Positions 1-12,077 of a stretch of DNA of 64,000 bases are shown one piece after another; position 1 is the stretch's first letter; each line of letters begins with the position of its first letter. The stretch is taken from NCBI GenBank assembly GCA_963755755.1, contig CAVWLJ010000015.1, forward strand, positions 33,953 through 97,952, in the 5' to 3' direction. The stretch comes from DATKNA01 sp963755755 (GTDB lineage Bacteria; Actinomycetota; Actinomycetes; Actinomycetales; Kineosporiaceae). The notes beneath the pieces were generated by a model. The model saw only the letters and a list, made by a program, of their open reading frames with translations, had not been told where the DNA came from and made no database searches. The position numbers and the translations under genes were made by a program.

Positions 1-191
1 ACCTCCTCGTCTCGTCCTCGGATGGGCTGCCCTCGTTCACGGTCGCCCACCGGCCGTCCGACGGCGACAGCGGTTTTCCCGGCCCGTTCGCGGGACGGCG
101 AGGAGTGCGTGCGCCCGGGCGGGGCCCGTCATGGGACGATGAAGAGCCCGTGAACCCACTCTCGACCAGACCCTGACGAGGTACTGCCAGC

Positions 192-2051
<1,860 letters not shown>

Positions 2052-2078
2052 CCGACCGAGGCAAGCACGGGAGGGTCC

Positions 2079-2522
2079 ATGGACGCGGACGACCTGGTGG
2101 CGCGGCTGTTCGCGCTCTGGGACGACCTCCCGCCGACGGACGAGGCGGCCCGCGCGGGGTTCCTGGACCTCTACGAGGACCCGGTGCGGATCAACGGCGC
2201 CGACATGCCGGTGGACGACCTGGTCCGCCGCGCCCGGATGACGGCGGTCGCGCTCCGGGAGCGGACGACGGAGGTGCTGTCCGTCGTGTCCGGCGGTCCG
2301 GACCGGTTCGCGGTCGCCTTCCGGATACACGGCCTGCTCGCCGGTCCGCTCGACACGCCGCTCGGGCCGGTGACCGGCGGGAGCGAGCGCGTGACGATGC
2401 AGGTGATCGACGTGCTCACCCTTCGGGCCGGCCGGATCAGCGAGATCTGGATGGTCGCCGACCAGCTCGGTATGCTCGCGCGGCTCGGCGCGGTGGAGCT
2501 GAACCCGCGAGCGCGCGGCTGA
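2079..2522 (+). CDS. SnoaL-like / NTF2-fold protein
   Basis: This 147-residue protein resembles the SnoaL-like polyketide cyclase or ester cyclase group of the NTF2 fold. It has an N-terminal helical part, the segment YEDPVRINGADMPVDDL, and a C-terminal strand pattern with VIDVLTLRAGRISEIWMVAD. Such proteins are small ligand-binding barrels, often of unknown substrate. GGGAGGG about 5 nt before the ATG is a good ribosome binding site. It may be co-transcribed with lepA and converges on the large regulator that ends at 2526. The fold is likely; the function is unknown. Confidence 0.7.
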   Translation: MDADDLVARLFALWDDLPPTDEAARAGFLDLYEDPVRINGADMPVDDLVRRARMTAVALRERTTEVLSVVSGGPDRFAVAFRIHGLLAGPLDTPLGPVTGGSERVTMQVIDVLTLRAGRISEIWMVADQLGMLARLGAVELNPRARG

Positions 2523-2525
2523 CGT

Positions 2526-5500
2526 TCAGCGGGCGGGCGCCTCGTCCAGCGGGTCGTCGACCAAGCAGCCCGCGTCGGTGCGCGATCGCGACGGCCTCCG
2601 TGCGCCCTCCGGCGCCCAGCTTGGCCAGCACGTTCGAGACGTGGACGCTCGCCGTCTTCTCGCTGATGAACAGCCGCCGCCCGATCTGCCGGTTGGTCAG
2701 CCCCTGCGCCACCAGCCGCATCACCTCCTGCTCCCGCGGGGTGAGCACGGACGACGCCACCGGGCCGCCGCCGAGGTCGAGCCGTGCCCGGCGGCCGAGC
2801 GCGTCGATCGCCTCCCGCAGCGGGCGCGCCTGCAGCGCCACCGCCGTCTCCCGCGCCGATCGGGCCTGCGCCGCCGCCGCCGCTCCGGTCGCCCCGCGCC
2901 AGCAGTGCCTCGGCCAGGTGCCGGCGTGACCGTGCCACCTCGTAGACCTGGCCGAACCCGAACTCCGTGACGGACCGCTCCCAGACGTCCGGGTCGACCT
3001 TGCCCTGCAGGCGCGACCATTCCGCCTCGCCGCGGGCCAGCCAGGCGCGGCCCTCCGGGCCGAGCGTCGCAAGTCGCGGCTGGCCGCGCTGGGCCACCAG
3101 ACGAGCGTGCTCGACGAAGACCTCGCCCTCGGCCCGCAGCCGGGCGACGGTCGCCTCGTCCTGGCGGAGGGCGCCCGCCGCGGCGGCGTCGGCGAGCGCG
3201 CCGAGACCGATCCCCAGGGCCTGCAGCTGGCCGAGCCCCCACTCGTCGCCGCCCGCGGCCTTCAGCGCGACGATCCGCCGCACGGTCGCCGTGGCGGCCT
3301 CGCCGTCGCCGAGCCATCGGTGCGCGTCGGCTATCGGCGCCATGACCAGGTGCGAGGCCCAGGCCTCCGCCTCCGCCAGGGGCGTCAGGTGCCGGCCGAG
3401 CGCCAGCGCTGCCGCCGGGTCCCGGGCGGCGAGCACGGGCAGGGTCGGCACCTGCAGCCAGTCGCGCTGGACGGCGGGCACGCGCATCCGCGCGCGGGCA
3501 TGGGTGGCCAGCGCCTTGTCCCAGTCCCCGGCGAGGACGAGCGCCTGGAGCAGCATGTTGAGCGACTCCACGCCGTACACGGTCAGCGCGAGGCCCGCCC
3601 GCTCGGCGTCCGCGAGCCCCTCCTCGAGCGTGCGTTCCGCACCGGAGAGGTCGCCGCTGTCGAGCCGGTTGATCGCCCGGTTGTAGACGGCGCGGAGCCC
3701 GACCGCCGGGTCGCCGCCCGAGCGCGCCTGCCGCGTCGCCCGCGCGAGCCGCTCCGCGGCGACGTCGACGTCACCCGCCTCGCTCTCGTGCAGGGCGAGG
3801 CTGATGAGCAGGTCGGCTTCCGCGGCGGCGAGCCCGAGCGTCCGGGCCTCCTCGAGGGCGGGCTCCACGAGGGCCCGCGTCTGCTCGAGCGTGCCGCGAC
3901 GGGCGCGGATCCGTGCCTCGACGGCGACCGCCCAGACCCGCACCGGCGAGGGGCCGGCGTCGGCGAGCAGCTCCCGGACCCGCGCGGTCTCCGCGAGGCA
4001 CTCCTCACGGCGGTCGTCCTCGTACAGGTGGTGCGCCAGCCGGCCCCGGGCGGAGGCCTCCGTCATCCGGTCCGTGCCGGCGGCGGCCAGCGTGACGGCC
4101 TCGGAGGCGAGAGCGACCGCGCGGTCCAGCTCGCCTGCGGACCCGGCGGCGGAGGCGGCCCGCACGGTGAGGGCGACGGCGTCCAGGCCCGGCGGGCGCG
4201 CGGCCTCGGGCACCGCCGCCCAGAGCTCGAGCGCCTGGTCGTAGTGGCTGAGGGCCTCGGAGGGCGCGAGCACCGCGAGGGCCTCCTCCGCCGCACGCAC
4301 GGACGCCGCCAGCGCACCGGGGAGGTCCAGCGCGGCCATGCAGTGGCGCGCGAGGTCGGCCGCGCTCGCGCCGTCGCCCTGCTCGGCGAGCAGGCGGGCG
4401 TAGGTGGAGTGCAGCCGGACCCGTTCCCCGGGCAGCAGGTCGCCGTAGATCGCCTCCTGCAGGAGTGCGTGCCGGAAGGCGTAGCGGTCGCCGCCGTCCG
4501 GCACGAGAACGTGGTGCGCGACCGCCTCGCGCAGAGCCTCCTCGACCTCGACGGTCGGCATGCCGACGGCGGCGCGCAGCAGCCCGTCCTGCACCCGGCG
4601 TCCGGCGACGGACGCGACCCGGGCGACCTGCTGGACGCCGGGGGCGAGGCGCTCGAGGCGCGCGAGCAGGACGTCGGCCAGCTGCTCGGGCAGCGCGACC
4701 CGGCGCCGGTGACCGGCGAGCGTGTCGTCGGCGGCCGCGAGGAGCTCCTCGGCGTAGTAGGCGTTCCCCTCCGAGCGGCTCAGGATGTCCTCGACGACGC
4801 CGTCCGGCAGCTGGCCGCCGTGCAGCATGCTCAGGTAGTCCCGCAGCTCGAAGGCGTCGAAGGGCTGGACCTCGACGCGCTCGACCCGGGGCAGCCGGAC
4901 GAGCTCCGCCAGCAGCGGGCGGAGCGGGTGACGGCGGTGCAGGTCGTCGGAGCGGTAGGTCCCGACGACGAGCAGCCGCTCGTCGGACAACCGGGACAGG
5001 ACGAAGCGCAGCAGGTCGCGGGTGGACGCGTCCGCCCAGTGCAGGTCCTCGAGGACCAGGAGCATCGGGGCGACGCCGTCGGTGACGGCATGGATCGAGT
5101 CGAGCACCGCCTCGTAGAGCGGCATGCGCTCGCCCGCCTCGTCGGCGGGCGACTGCTCGATCCGCCCGGTGACCCGGTACAGCACCGGACGCTCCGCGGC
5201 GACGGAACGGACCGCGGCCGAGGCCGCACGCGCGGCGTCGTCGGCGTCGGGTACGTCGCCCGCGCGCGCCACCGCCGTGAGGGCCTCGGCGAAAGGAAGG
5301 TAGGGCAGGCCGCCGGCGCCGAGATCGACGCAGTGCCCGACGACGGCCACGACCCCGCGCTCGTGCGCGTGGCGGAGCAGTTCCGTGGTCAGCCGGGTCT
5401 TGCCGACTCCGGCGTCGCCGGCCACGAGCACGCCGGCGGCCGAGCCCGCGACCGCCTGCTCGAGCAGGTGCTCGAGCCGGGCGAGCTCGCGGGCCCGGCC

Positions 5501-5638
5501 GACGAAGGGCGAGTCGGAGCTGATCGGTGCCATGTCCTGCATGGTGGCACCCGGCACCGACACGCGTCCCGGCTCGGACCGGCCGTCCTCGGCGAGGACG
5601 GCCGGTCCGGCGTGTCCGGGAAGTGCGAACGTGCTCAT
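2526..5638 (-). CDS. LuxR-family regulator of the large ATP-binding (LAL) type, two frame breaks
   Basis: This is a large ATP-binding transcription regulator of about 1,035 residues. The N-terminal AAA/NACHT-like ATPase has Walker A GDAGVGKT at residues 74-81 and a Walker B region LLVLEDLHWAD. A long helical TPR-like middle follows. The C-terminal LuxR helix-turn-helix contains LTPREQEVMRLVAQGLTNR and ISEKTASVHVSNVLAKL. The frame breaks at 2884-2887 (doubled wobble CGG/CGA) and at 2562-2565 (CTT/CTG); after repair the protein ends at a TGA at 2526, four bases from the convergent SnoaL-like gene. The ATG at 5638 overlaps the stop of a small upstream ORF as ATGA, which suggests translational coupling. 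The inducing ligand is unknown. Confidence 0.85.
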
Positions 5639-5814
5639 GCGTGGCGGTGATGCCGCGGCGTGGGCCGCAGCGTCGCCACCGCGAGGTGCAGGAAGCCGCG
5701 GGCCGGCGCGTCGCCGCTCGCCTCGGCCCGGCGTGCGCGGGAGGCGCGGTCGGCCCGCTCCCGGCGGTACCGGCTGTCCGCGGCGGCGAACTCGGAGCTG
5801 GTCCAGGGAAGCAT
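5635..5814 (-). CDS. Small 59-codon ORF coupled to the LAL regulator
   Basis: The ORF encodes 59 residues starting MLPWTSSEFAAADSRYRRER; the middle is rich in Arg and Ala and the end is HHRHA. I do not recognise a family. Support for it being real is an AGAGGAA-type ribosome binding site just before its ATG and an ATGA overlap with the start of the LAL regulator. Its promoter must lie in the 199-nt divergent spacer shared with the MOSC gene. It could be a real small protein or a coupling leader that sets regulator translation. Confidence 0.5.
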   Translation of the reverse strand: MLPWTSSEFAAADSRYRRERADRASRARRAEASGDAPARGFLHLAVATLRPTPRHHRHA

Positions 5815-6013
5815 CGTCGTTCCTCTTCTCGTCTTCTCTCGTGTTGACAGGTACGACAGTCGTCCTGAGGCCCGGGGGCGGGCATCGGTCGGCGACGCGG
5901 CCCCGGGCGTCCCGGCACTTAGATCGGCCGGGTCCCTGGCACGAGCGGGATCTGAGGTGGCCTGAGGTGGACCGGGCGGGATAAGGGTTCGACGCCGATG
6001 GGACGATGGAGGC

Positions 6014-6737
6014 ATGCCGATGCCCGACGTTCCGCATCCGCGCGCCCTGACGCACCCGCGCGAGGGCCGCGTGACCGCGACCTGCGTCGTGCACGCGATC
6101 ATCCCGAACCCCGGCGAGCGGCCCGACGTCACCGCGATCGACAAGCGCGCCCGCGAGGGCCGGCTCGAGGTGGGAGTCGAGGGGTTCGCCCTCGACACCC
6201 AGGTCGACCGCAAGTACCACGGCGGCGAGCGAGCAGGCCCTCTACGCCTACGCGGACGAGGACGCCGCCTGGTGGTCGGCGGAGCTCGACCGCGAGGTGC
6301 CGGCGGGCCTGTTCGGCGAGAACCTGCGGATCAGCGGCATCGACGTCAGCGGCGCGGAGATCGGGGAGCGCTGGCGGATCGGCGAGGGCGAGGGCGCCGT
6401 GGTCGTCGAGGTCACCATGCCCCGCACCCCGTGCATGACCTTCCAGAAGCGGATGGGCCTGCGCGGCTGGATCAAGCGCTTCACGCGCGCCGGCCGGCTC
6501 GGCGCCTACCTGCGCGTCGTCGTCCCCGGGCACCGTCGGCGCCGGCGACCCGGTCACCGTGATCAGCCGGCCCGGTCACGGCGTCCGCGTCAACGACACG
6601 TACCCGGCGCAGGTCGAGGCCCTGCAGACCCTGCTGGACGCCGAGGCCGCGGGCGTCGTCGACCTCGTCCCCAAGATGCGCAAGGAGGCCCGGCGCAGAA
6701 GTCGCCGCCCACGCACCGTGCCCAGCACTCCTCCTGA
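6014..6737 (+). CDS. MOSC domain protein, frame broken
   Basis: MOSC domains are sulfur-carrier domains related to the C-terminus of molybdenum cofactor sulfurase; YiiM-like members help detoxify N-hydroxylated compounds. Visible features are ALDTQVDRKYHGG, LFGENLRISGIDVSGAEIG and MPRTPCMTFQKRMG, whose cysteine is the usual persulfide-carrying residue. The frame breaks at 6227-6230 (GAG/GAC before the EQALYAYAD segment) and at 6528-6531 (GGG/GGC). The stop is uncertain: a dropped wobble base near 6693 would end it at the TGA at 6737, overlapping hemW by 20 nt. GGAG lies 5 nt before the ATG. Confidence 0.8.
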
Positions 6738-7959
6738 CGGCGAGCCCGCCCCCGCCGGCGGCGCGCTGCCGCCCTCGGCCGCACGGGGGGCGGCGGAGCG
6801 CGCCTTCGGCGTCTACGTGCACGTGCCGTTCTGCCGCGTCCGCTGCGGCTACTGCGACTTCAACACCTACACCAGCAGCGAGCTCGGCGGCGGGGCCGAC
6901 CAGGCGTCGTACGCCGCGACCGCGACGCGCCGAGCTGGATCTCGCGGCCGGGGTCCTGGACGCCGCCGGGCTGCCGGCGCGACCGGCGTCCACGGTGTTC
7001 TTCGGCGGCGGGACGCCGACGCTGCTGCCCGGCCGCCGACCTCGCCGGTCTGCTCGGCGCCGTCCGCGACCGGTTCGGGCTCGCGCCCGGCGCGGAGGTG
7101 ACGACCGAGGCGAACCCCGACTCCGTCACGCCGGAGAGCCTGCGCCGCGCTGGCCGACGCCGGCTTCACCCGGGTGTCGTTCGGCATGCAGTCCGCCGTC
7201 CCGCGCGTGCTCGCCGTCCTCGACCGCACCCACGACCCCGCGCGGGTGCCGCAGGCGGTCGCCTGGGCCCGGGACGCCGGTCTCGCGGTCAGCCTCGACC
7301 TGATCTACGGCACGCCCGGCGAGAGCCTCGACGACTGGCGGGCCAGCCTCGACGCGGCGCTCGCCTGCGAGCCCGACCACCTCTCCGCCTACGCCCTCGT
7401 CGTGGAGGAGGGGACCCGGATGGCGGCGCGGGTCCGCCGCGGGGAGCTGCCGCTGCCCGACGACGACACCCTCGCCGACGCGTACGAGGTCGCGGACGCC
7501 GTGCTGACCGGCGCCGGGTACGACTGGTACGAGGTGAGCAACTGGGCGCGGACGCCGGACGACGCCTGCCGGCACAACCTCGGCTACTGGCGGGGGGACG
7601 ACTGGTGGGGCGTCGGCCCGGGCGCGCACTCGCACGTCGGCGGCGTCCGGTGGTGGAACGTGCGGCACCCCCGGGCGTACGCGGGGCGGCTGGCCGCGGG
7701 GGAGAGCCCGGCCCAGGCGCGCGAGGTGCTCACCGACGCCGAGCGGCAGGAGGAACGCGTGCTCCTCGCGGTCCGGCTCGCCGACGGCCTGCCGCTGACC
7801 GATCTCGAACCCGCCGCGCGCGCCCGGGTGGCGGAGCTGGTCGCGGAGGGCCTCGCGGAGCCGGGTCCGGCTCTCGGGGCCGACGGGCAGCGGCGCGTCG
7901 TCCTCACGTTGCGTGGCCGCCTGCTGGCCGACAGCGTCGTCCGCACGCTGCTTCCCTGA
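6718..7959 (+). CDS. hemW: HemW heme chaperone-like radical SAM protein, frame broken
   Basis: HemW is a radical SAM heme chaperone, formerly misnamed oxygen-independent coproporphyrinogen oxidase. The motif VPFCRVRCGYCDFNTY carries the CxxxCxxC iron-sulfur ligands, and FFGGGTPTLLP is the conserved glycine-rich loop. Three breaks lie at 6925-6928 (ACG/ACC), 7027-7030 (CCC/CCG) and 7140-7143 (CTG/CTC). Repair gives the family sequences PTLLPAADLAGLL and ESLAALADAGFTRVSFGMQS. The rest, through YEVSNWAR and the C-terminal winged-helix part, is in one frame. The start is the GTG at 6718, as in actinobacterial relatives that begin with a Pro-rich stretch before FGVYVHVPFC. Confidence 0.9.
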
Positions 7960-8043
7960 GCGACACGCCGGGGACGGGGCCCGGAACTGGCCCCCCGGGG
8001 CGCGGACTCACCACGATGTGGGTCTCCACCGAAGGGAATCGTC

Positions 8044-8578
8044 ATGTCGTACCCGGCCCCACCGCCCGCGTCGCCTCCGCCGGCCGCGTCGAGCCAGTCT
8101 CCGGCGCCCAGCGCCGGAGGCTTCTTCAACGACCTGTTCGACATCCGGTTCACGCGCTTCGTGTCGCTCCGGCTCATCTCCGTCGTCTACGTCCTCATCC
8201 TCGTCCTGGTCTCGCTCAGCGCACTGGCGCTGATCTTCACGGGCTTCGCGGCGGGCGCCGGCCCGGGCCTGTTCGCGCTCGTCTTCGCGGTGCTCGGGTG
8301 GTTCATCTACGTCGTTCTCGCGCGGGTCCTGCTCGAGGCGTTCGCGGTCCTGTTCCGGATCCACGACGACACCACGCGAGTGGCCGACGCGTTGGGCGGC
8401 GGCGCCCGGCCCGGTCCGGGTGCGGCCCGGCGCCCGGCGGCTCGGGTCCGGTCTCGCCGTACGACCCCGGCTACGGCACGACGCAGGCCTACCCGGCCTC
8501 CGGCTACGGCAGCACGCCCGCCGCCGGCCGCGCCGCAGAACCCGCCCGAGCGACCCCTCGTCGCCGCCCTGGACCTGA
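8044..8578 (+). CDS. DUF4282 membrane protein, frame broken in its tail
   Basis: This is a small membrane protein of the DUF4282 family, about 175 residues after repair. A Pro/Ala-rich N-terminus leads to FFNDLFDIRFTRFVSLRL, then two membrane segments (VVYVLILVLVSLSALALIF and LFALVFAVLGWFIYVVLA). A disordered Gly/Pro/Tyr tail follows, with YDPGYGTTQAYPASGYGS. At least four doubled wobble bases lie between 8398 and 8555; repair ends the protein at NPPERPSSPPWT with the TGA at 8576-8578. It converges on the DUF3097 gene. The family has no known function. Confidence 0.75.
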
Positions 8579-8611
8579 CGGCTCCGCGTCCTCGCGGGGA
8601 CGGCGCTCGCC

Positions 8612-9514
8612 TCAGCCGTCGGCGCCGTCGCCGGTCACGAAGTCGATGAGCTCCTCGACCCGGCCGAGCAGGTCGGGCTCGAGGTCCGTCCAGCTCCGCA
8701 CGCGTGCCGAGGATGCGGCGCCAGCCGGCCGCGACGTCCGCCTGGGTGGCGTGCGGCCAGCCGAGCTGCGCGAGCACGCCCTCCTTCCACGGCGTGCCGC
8801 GCGGCACCTGCGGCCACCGGTCCAGGCCGAGCCGCTCGCGGGCGGACCGCCTGCCACACGTCGACGAACGGGTGACCGACGACGAGCACGTGCTCGCGGA
8901 CGTCGCCCAGCCGCGCCACCGCCTCGCGCCTCGTGCCACTCCTTGCTCCCGGCGACGAGGTGGTCGACCAGGACGCCGAGGCGGCGGCCCGGGCCCGGGC
9001 CGCAGGGCGCGCGACAGCGGCGGCGAGGTCGTCGACGCCGTCGAGCATCTCGACGACGACGCCCTCCACCCGCAGGTCGTCGCCCCAGACCTTCTCGACC
9101 AGCTCAGCGTCGTGCCGGCCCTCGACGAGGATCCGGCTCGCGCGCGCCGTCCGGGCCCGCCCGCCGTGGACGGCGACCGAACCGGACGCCGTCCGGGTCG
9201 GCCGCGCGGGGCCGGCCGACGGTCGGGGCGACGAGGCGCACCGGCGCGCCGTCGATCCAGAAGCCGGGCCCCAGCGGGAACGCGCGGACCTTGCCCCGGC
9301 GGTCCTCGAGGACGACGAGGTGCACGCCGCCGCTCTTCTCGGTCCGCAGCACGGCGCCGACCCAGCCGGTCTCGACGTCCTCGACGACGAGGCCGGGTTC
9401 GGCGGCGACCTCCGGCGGCGGGGCCTTCCGGCTCGGCGACGCGAACGGCCCGGGGAGACGGCTCACCACCCGAGGAACGCTAACGGAGCGCACTGGCCGA
9501 CCGGGGGACGCCAC
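8612..9514 (-). CDS. DUF3097 family protein, several frame breaks
   Basis: Actinobacterial DUF3097 proteins often sit near hemW and hrcA, as here; their function is unknown. Recognisable blocks, spread over all three frames, are VVEDVETGWVGAVLR, LEDRRGKVRAFPLGPGF, ILVEGRHDAELVEKVWGDDL, VVVEMLDGVDDL, HVLVVGHPFVDVWQAVRP, WPQVPRGTPWKEGVLAQLGW and DLEPDLLGRVEELIDFVTG. I count at least five indels. The blocks are in family order and together give near full length, so this is one gene. The GTG at 9514 is a tentative start; the N-terminus looks slightly shorter than usual. Confidence 0.75.
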
Positions 9515-9528
9515 GTACGCTCGGTGTC

Positions 9529-9709
9529 GTGAGCGAGCCAGCAGCGCACCGGCCCGAGCCGGTCCGGGACGCCGACCGGGACGCCGACCGGGACGCCGAC
9601 GACGTCGCCGTCGGCCTCCGCCGCGACGTCGTCCGAACGGGCGCAGGCGCAGGCGATCCACGAGCTCAGCGAGCCCGAGCGGCTCGACGGCTCGCAGGGG
9701 CCGGTGTGA
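9529..9709 (+). CDS. Hypothetical small acidic protein with Asp-Ala-Asp-Arg repeats
   Basis: A GTG at 9529 follows a TACGCT box (9515-9520) by 8 nt, the spacing of a leaderless promoter. The N-terminus reads MSEPAAHRPEPVRDAD and continues into DADRDADRDAD, encoded by three tandem 12-bp copies near 9569-9605. One indel near 9640 is needed to join it to the C-terminal reading IHELSEPERLDGSQGPV with a TGA at 9707. I do not recognise the protein. It looks soluble and disordered. Confidence 0.4.
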
Positions 9710-9785
9710 TCAAGGCCGTCGTCCTCGTCGTCCTCGCGCTGTTCGTCCTGCGCCTGGTCGTCGCCGCGTTCCGCGATCGGCGTGA
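9706..9785 (+). CDS. Putative small single-span membrane protein
   Basis: A GTG overlapping the stop of the preceding ORF opens a frame reading VIKAVVLVVLALFVLRLV then VAAFRDRR, one clear hydrophobic helix with a positive tail. With one dropped base near 9782 it would stop at the TGA at 9783-9785. It ends about 50 nt before the CIRCE element of hrcA. It could be a 26-residue membrane peptide or the end of a longer broken gene. Confidence 0.3.
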
Positions 9786-9833
9786 TCCTCCCGGCCGGTC
9801 CTCCCGGGACGCGCGCGCGCCGGAGGACGTAAA

Positions 9834-9860
9834 CTGGCACTCGTCCGTCCCGAGTGCCAG
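9834..9860 (+). promoter_or_regulatory. CIRCE element (HrcA operator)
   Basis: CTGGCACTC, nine spacer bases and GAGTGCCAG form a perfect 9-9-9 inverted repeat. This is the actinobacterial form of the CIRCE operator bound by the heat-shock repressor HrcA. It lies 44 nt before the hrcA start, so hrcA-dnaJ is expected to be autoregulated and induced by heat. Confidence 0.9.
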
Positions 9861-9904
9861 GAGAAGAGCCGTCGGGAGGACGCGTGCGAGGAGGAGGTGG
9901 CCCG

Positions 9905-10925
9905 ATGAGCGAGGAGCGCAGGCTCGCCGTGCTGCGGGCCATCGTCGAGGACTACGTGCAGACCCGGGAGCCGGTGGGCTCCAAGGCCCTCGTCGAGCGG
10001 CACGCGCTCGGGGTGTCGCCGGCGACGATCCGCAACGACATGGCCTCCCTCGAGGAGGAGGGCCTGATCGCGCAGCCGCACACGAGCGCGGGCCGGATCC
10101 CCACGGACAAGGGGTACCGGCTGTTCGTGGACCGGCTGAGCACGGTGAAGCCGCTGTCGTCGCCGGAGAAGAAGGCCATCCAGACGCTGCTCGACGGCGC
10201 GGTCGACCTCGACGACGTCGTCGACCGCACCGTGCGGCTGCTCGCGCAGCTGACCCACCAGGTCGCCGTCGTCCAGTACCCCTCGCTGACCCGGTCGACC
10301 GTCCGGCACGTCGAGCTCGTCCCGCTGGGCGGCGGGCGGCTGCTCGTCGTCCTCATCACGAACACCGGGCGGGTGGAGCAGAGGTTCGTGGACGTCGGGC
10401 ACGACCCGGCGGAGGCGATCCTGACGGAGCTGCGGAACCGGCTCAACGGGGCGGTCGCCGGACGCCGGCTGACCGAGGTCAGGGCGCTCGTCGCGGACCT
10501 GCCGGCGGGGTTCGCCGCCGAGGAGCGGCCGCTCGTGCGGGTCGTGCTCGACGCCCTCGAGGACACCCTGGCGGTGGAGCGCGAGGAGCGGATCGTGCTG
10601 GCCGGCACGGCCAACCTGGCCCGCGTCGGGCACCGACTTCGTCGGCTCCATCGGGCCGGTGCTGGAGGCGCTCGAGGAGCAGGTGGTGCTGCTCAAGCTG
10701 CTCACCGAGATGGCCGCGGACACCGGCGGCATCGGCGTCCGGATCGGCCGCGAGCACCAGCACGTCGGGCTGTACGAGACGGCCGTCGTCGCCAGTGGTT
10801 ACGGTGGCGAGGGCGAGGTCGTCGCACGCCTCGGCGTCCTCGGCCCGACCCGGATGGACTACCCCACGACGATCGCCGCCGTCCGCGCCGTCGCCCGCTA
10901 CGTGTCCCGGATCCTGGCGTCATGA
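9905..10925 (+). CDS. hrcA: Heat-inducible transcription repressor HrcA, one frame break
   Basis: HrcA represses heat-shock operons by binding CIRCE. The N-terminal winged helix reads SPATIRNDMASLEEEGLI followed by HTSAGRIPTDKGYRLFVD. The C-terminal part ends VLGPTRMDYPTTIAAVRAV, a typical HrcA ending. The frame breaks once at 10628-10631 (GGG/GGC), and repair reads ARVGTDFVGSIGPVLEALEE. The ATG at 9905 is preceded by a strong GAGGAGGTGG site; the open frame begins earlier, inside CIRCE, which is not a credible start. dnaJ follows after 25 nt. Confidence 0.95.
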
Positions 10926-10950
10926 GCGTTCCTTTGAGTTACGGAGACCG

Positions 10951-12070
10951 GTGAGCGACTACTACGACACCCTCGGCGTGTCACGCGACGCGTCGGCGGA
11001 GGAGATCAAGAAGGCCTACCGGAAGCTGGCCCGCCAGCTCCACCCGGACGTGAACCCCGGGCCCGAGGCCGAGGACCGCTTCAAGGAGGTCGGCCGCGCC
11101 TACGAGGTGCTGAGCAACCCCGAGAAGCGGCAGGCGTACGACATGGGTGTCGACGTCAACGGCAACGGCGGTGGCTTCGGCGCCGGCTTCGGCTTCAGCG
11201 ACATCTTCGACACGTTCTTCGGTGCCGGTGCTGCCGGCGCCCGAGGGCCGGTGCCGCGGCAGCGGCGCGGTCAGGACGCCCTGATCCGGCTCGACGTCGA
11301 CCTCACCGAGGCGGCGTTCGGCGGGCAGCGCGACCTCACCCTCGACACGGCCGTCGTGTGCCCGACGTGCAACGGCACCTGCTGCCAGCCCGGCACGTCG
11401 CCGCGCGTCTGCGAGGTCTGCGGGGGCCGCGGCCAGATCCAGCGGGTGGCGCGGTCCTTCCTGGGGCAGGTGATGACGACGCAGCCGTGCGCGCCTGCCA
11501 CGGCTACGGCACCGTCATCCCGGACCCCTGCCTCGAGTGCTCCGGCGAGGGCCGGGTCCGCACCCGCAGGACCATCACCATGAAGATCCCCGCCGGGGTC
11601 GACACCGGCACCCGGATCCAGCTCGCCGGCAAGGGCGAGGTCGGTCCGGCCGGCGGCCCGCCCGGCGACCTCTACGTCGAGATCGTGGAGAAGCCGCACC
11701 CGACGTTCAGCCGGCGCGGCGACGACATCCACTGCACGCTCGAGGTGCCGATGACCGCCGCGGCGCTCGGGACGACGGTCGAGCTCGCGACGCTCGAGGG
11801 CGTGGAGCAGGTCGACGTCCGGCCCGGCACGCAGTCCGGCGAGATCCAGACCCTGCGCGGGCTTCGGGATCACCCACCTGCGCGGCAACGGGCCGCGGCG
11901 ACCTCGTCGTCCACATGTCGGTGCTCACGCCGACCCGGCTCGACGAGCCGCAGGAGGAGCTCCTGCGCGAGTTCGCCCGGCTGCGCGGCGAGGAGCGGCC
12001 CGCGGGCCGGATGGCGCCGGCCCACCAGGGCGTGTTCTCGAAGCTGCGCGACCGCATCGCCGGCCGCTGA
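10951..12070 (+). CDS. dnaJ: DnaJ co-chaperone, frame broken
   Basis: DnaJ stimulates the DnaK ATPase and delivers unfolded substrates. The J domain (DYYDTLGVSRDAS, HPD in LARQLHPDVNPG) covers residues 1-70, followed by a Gly/Phe-rich stretch. The zinc domain has CPTCNGTC, CEVCGGRG, the CxxCHGYG repeat (broken by a lost wobble base near 11492) and CLECSGEG; the first repeat has Cys in place of its last Gly. Two more breaks at 11859-11862 and 11890-11893 (both GGG/GGC) interrupt GFGITHLRGNGRGDLVVH. It is the dnaJ copy paired with hrcA, separate from a dnaK operon. Confidence 0.93.
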
Positions 12071-12077
12071 TCCGGGC

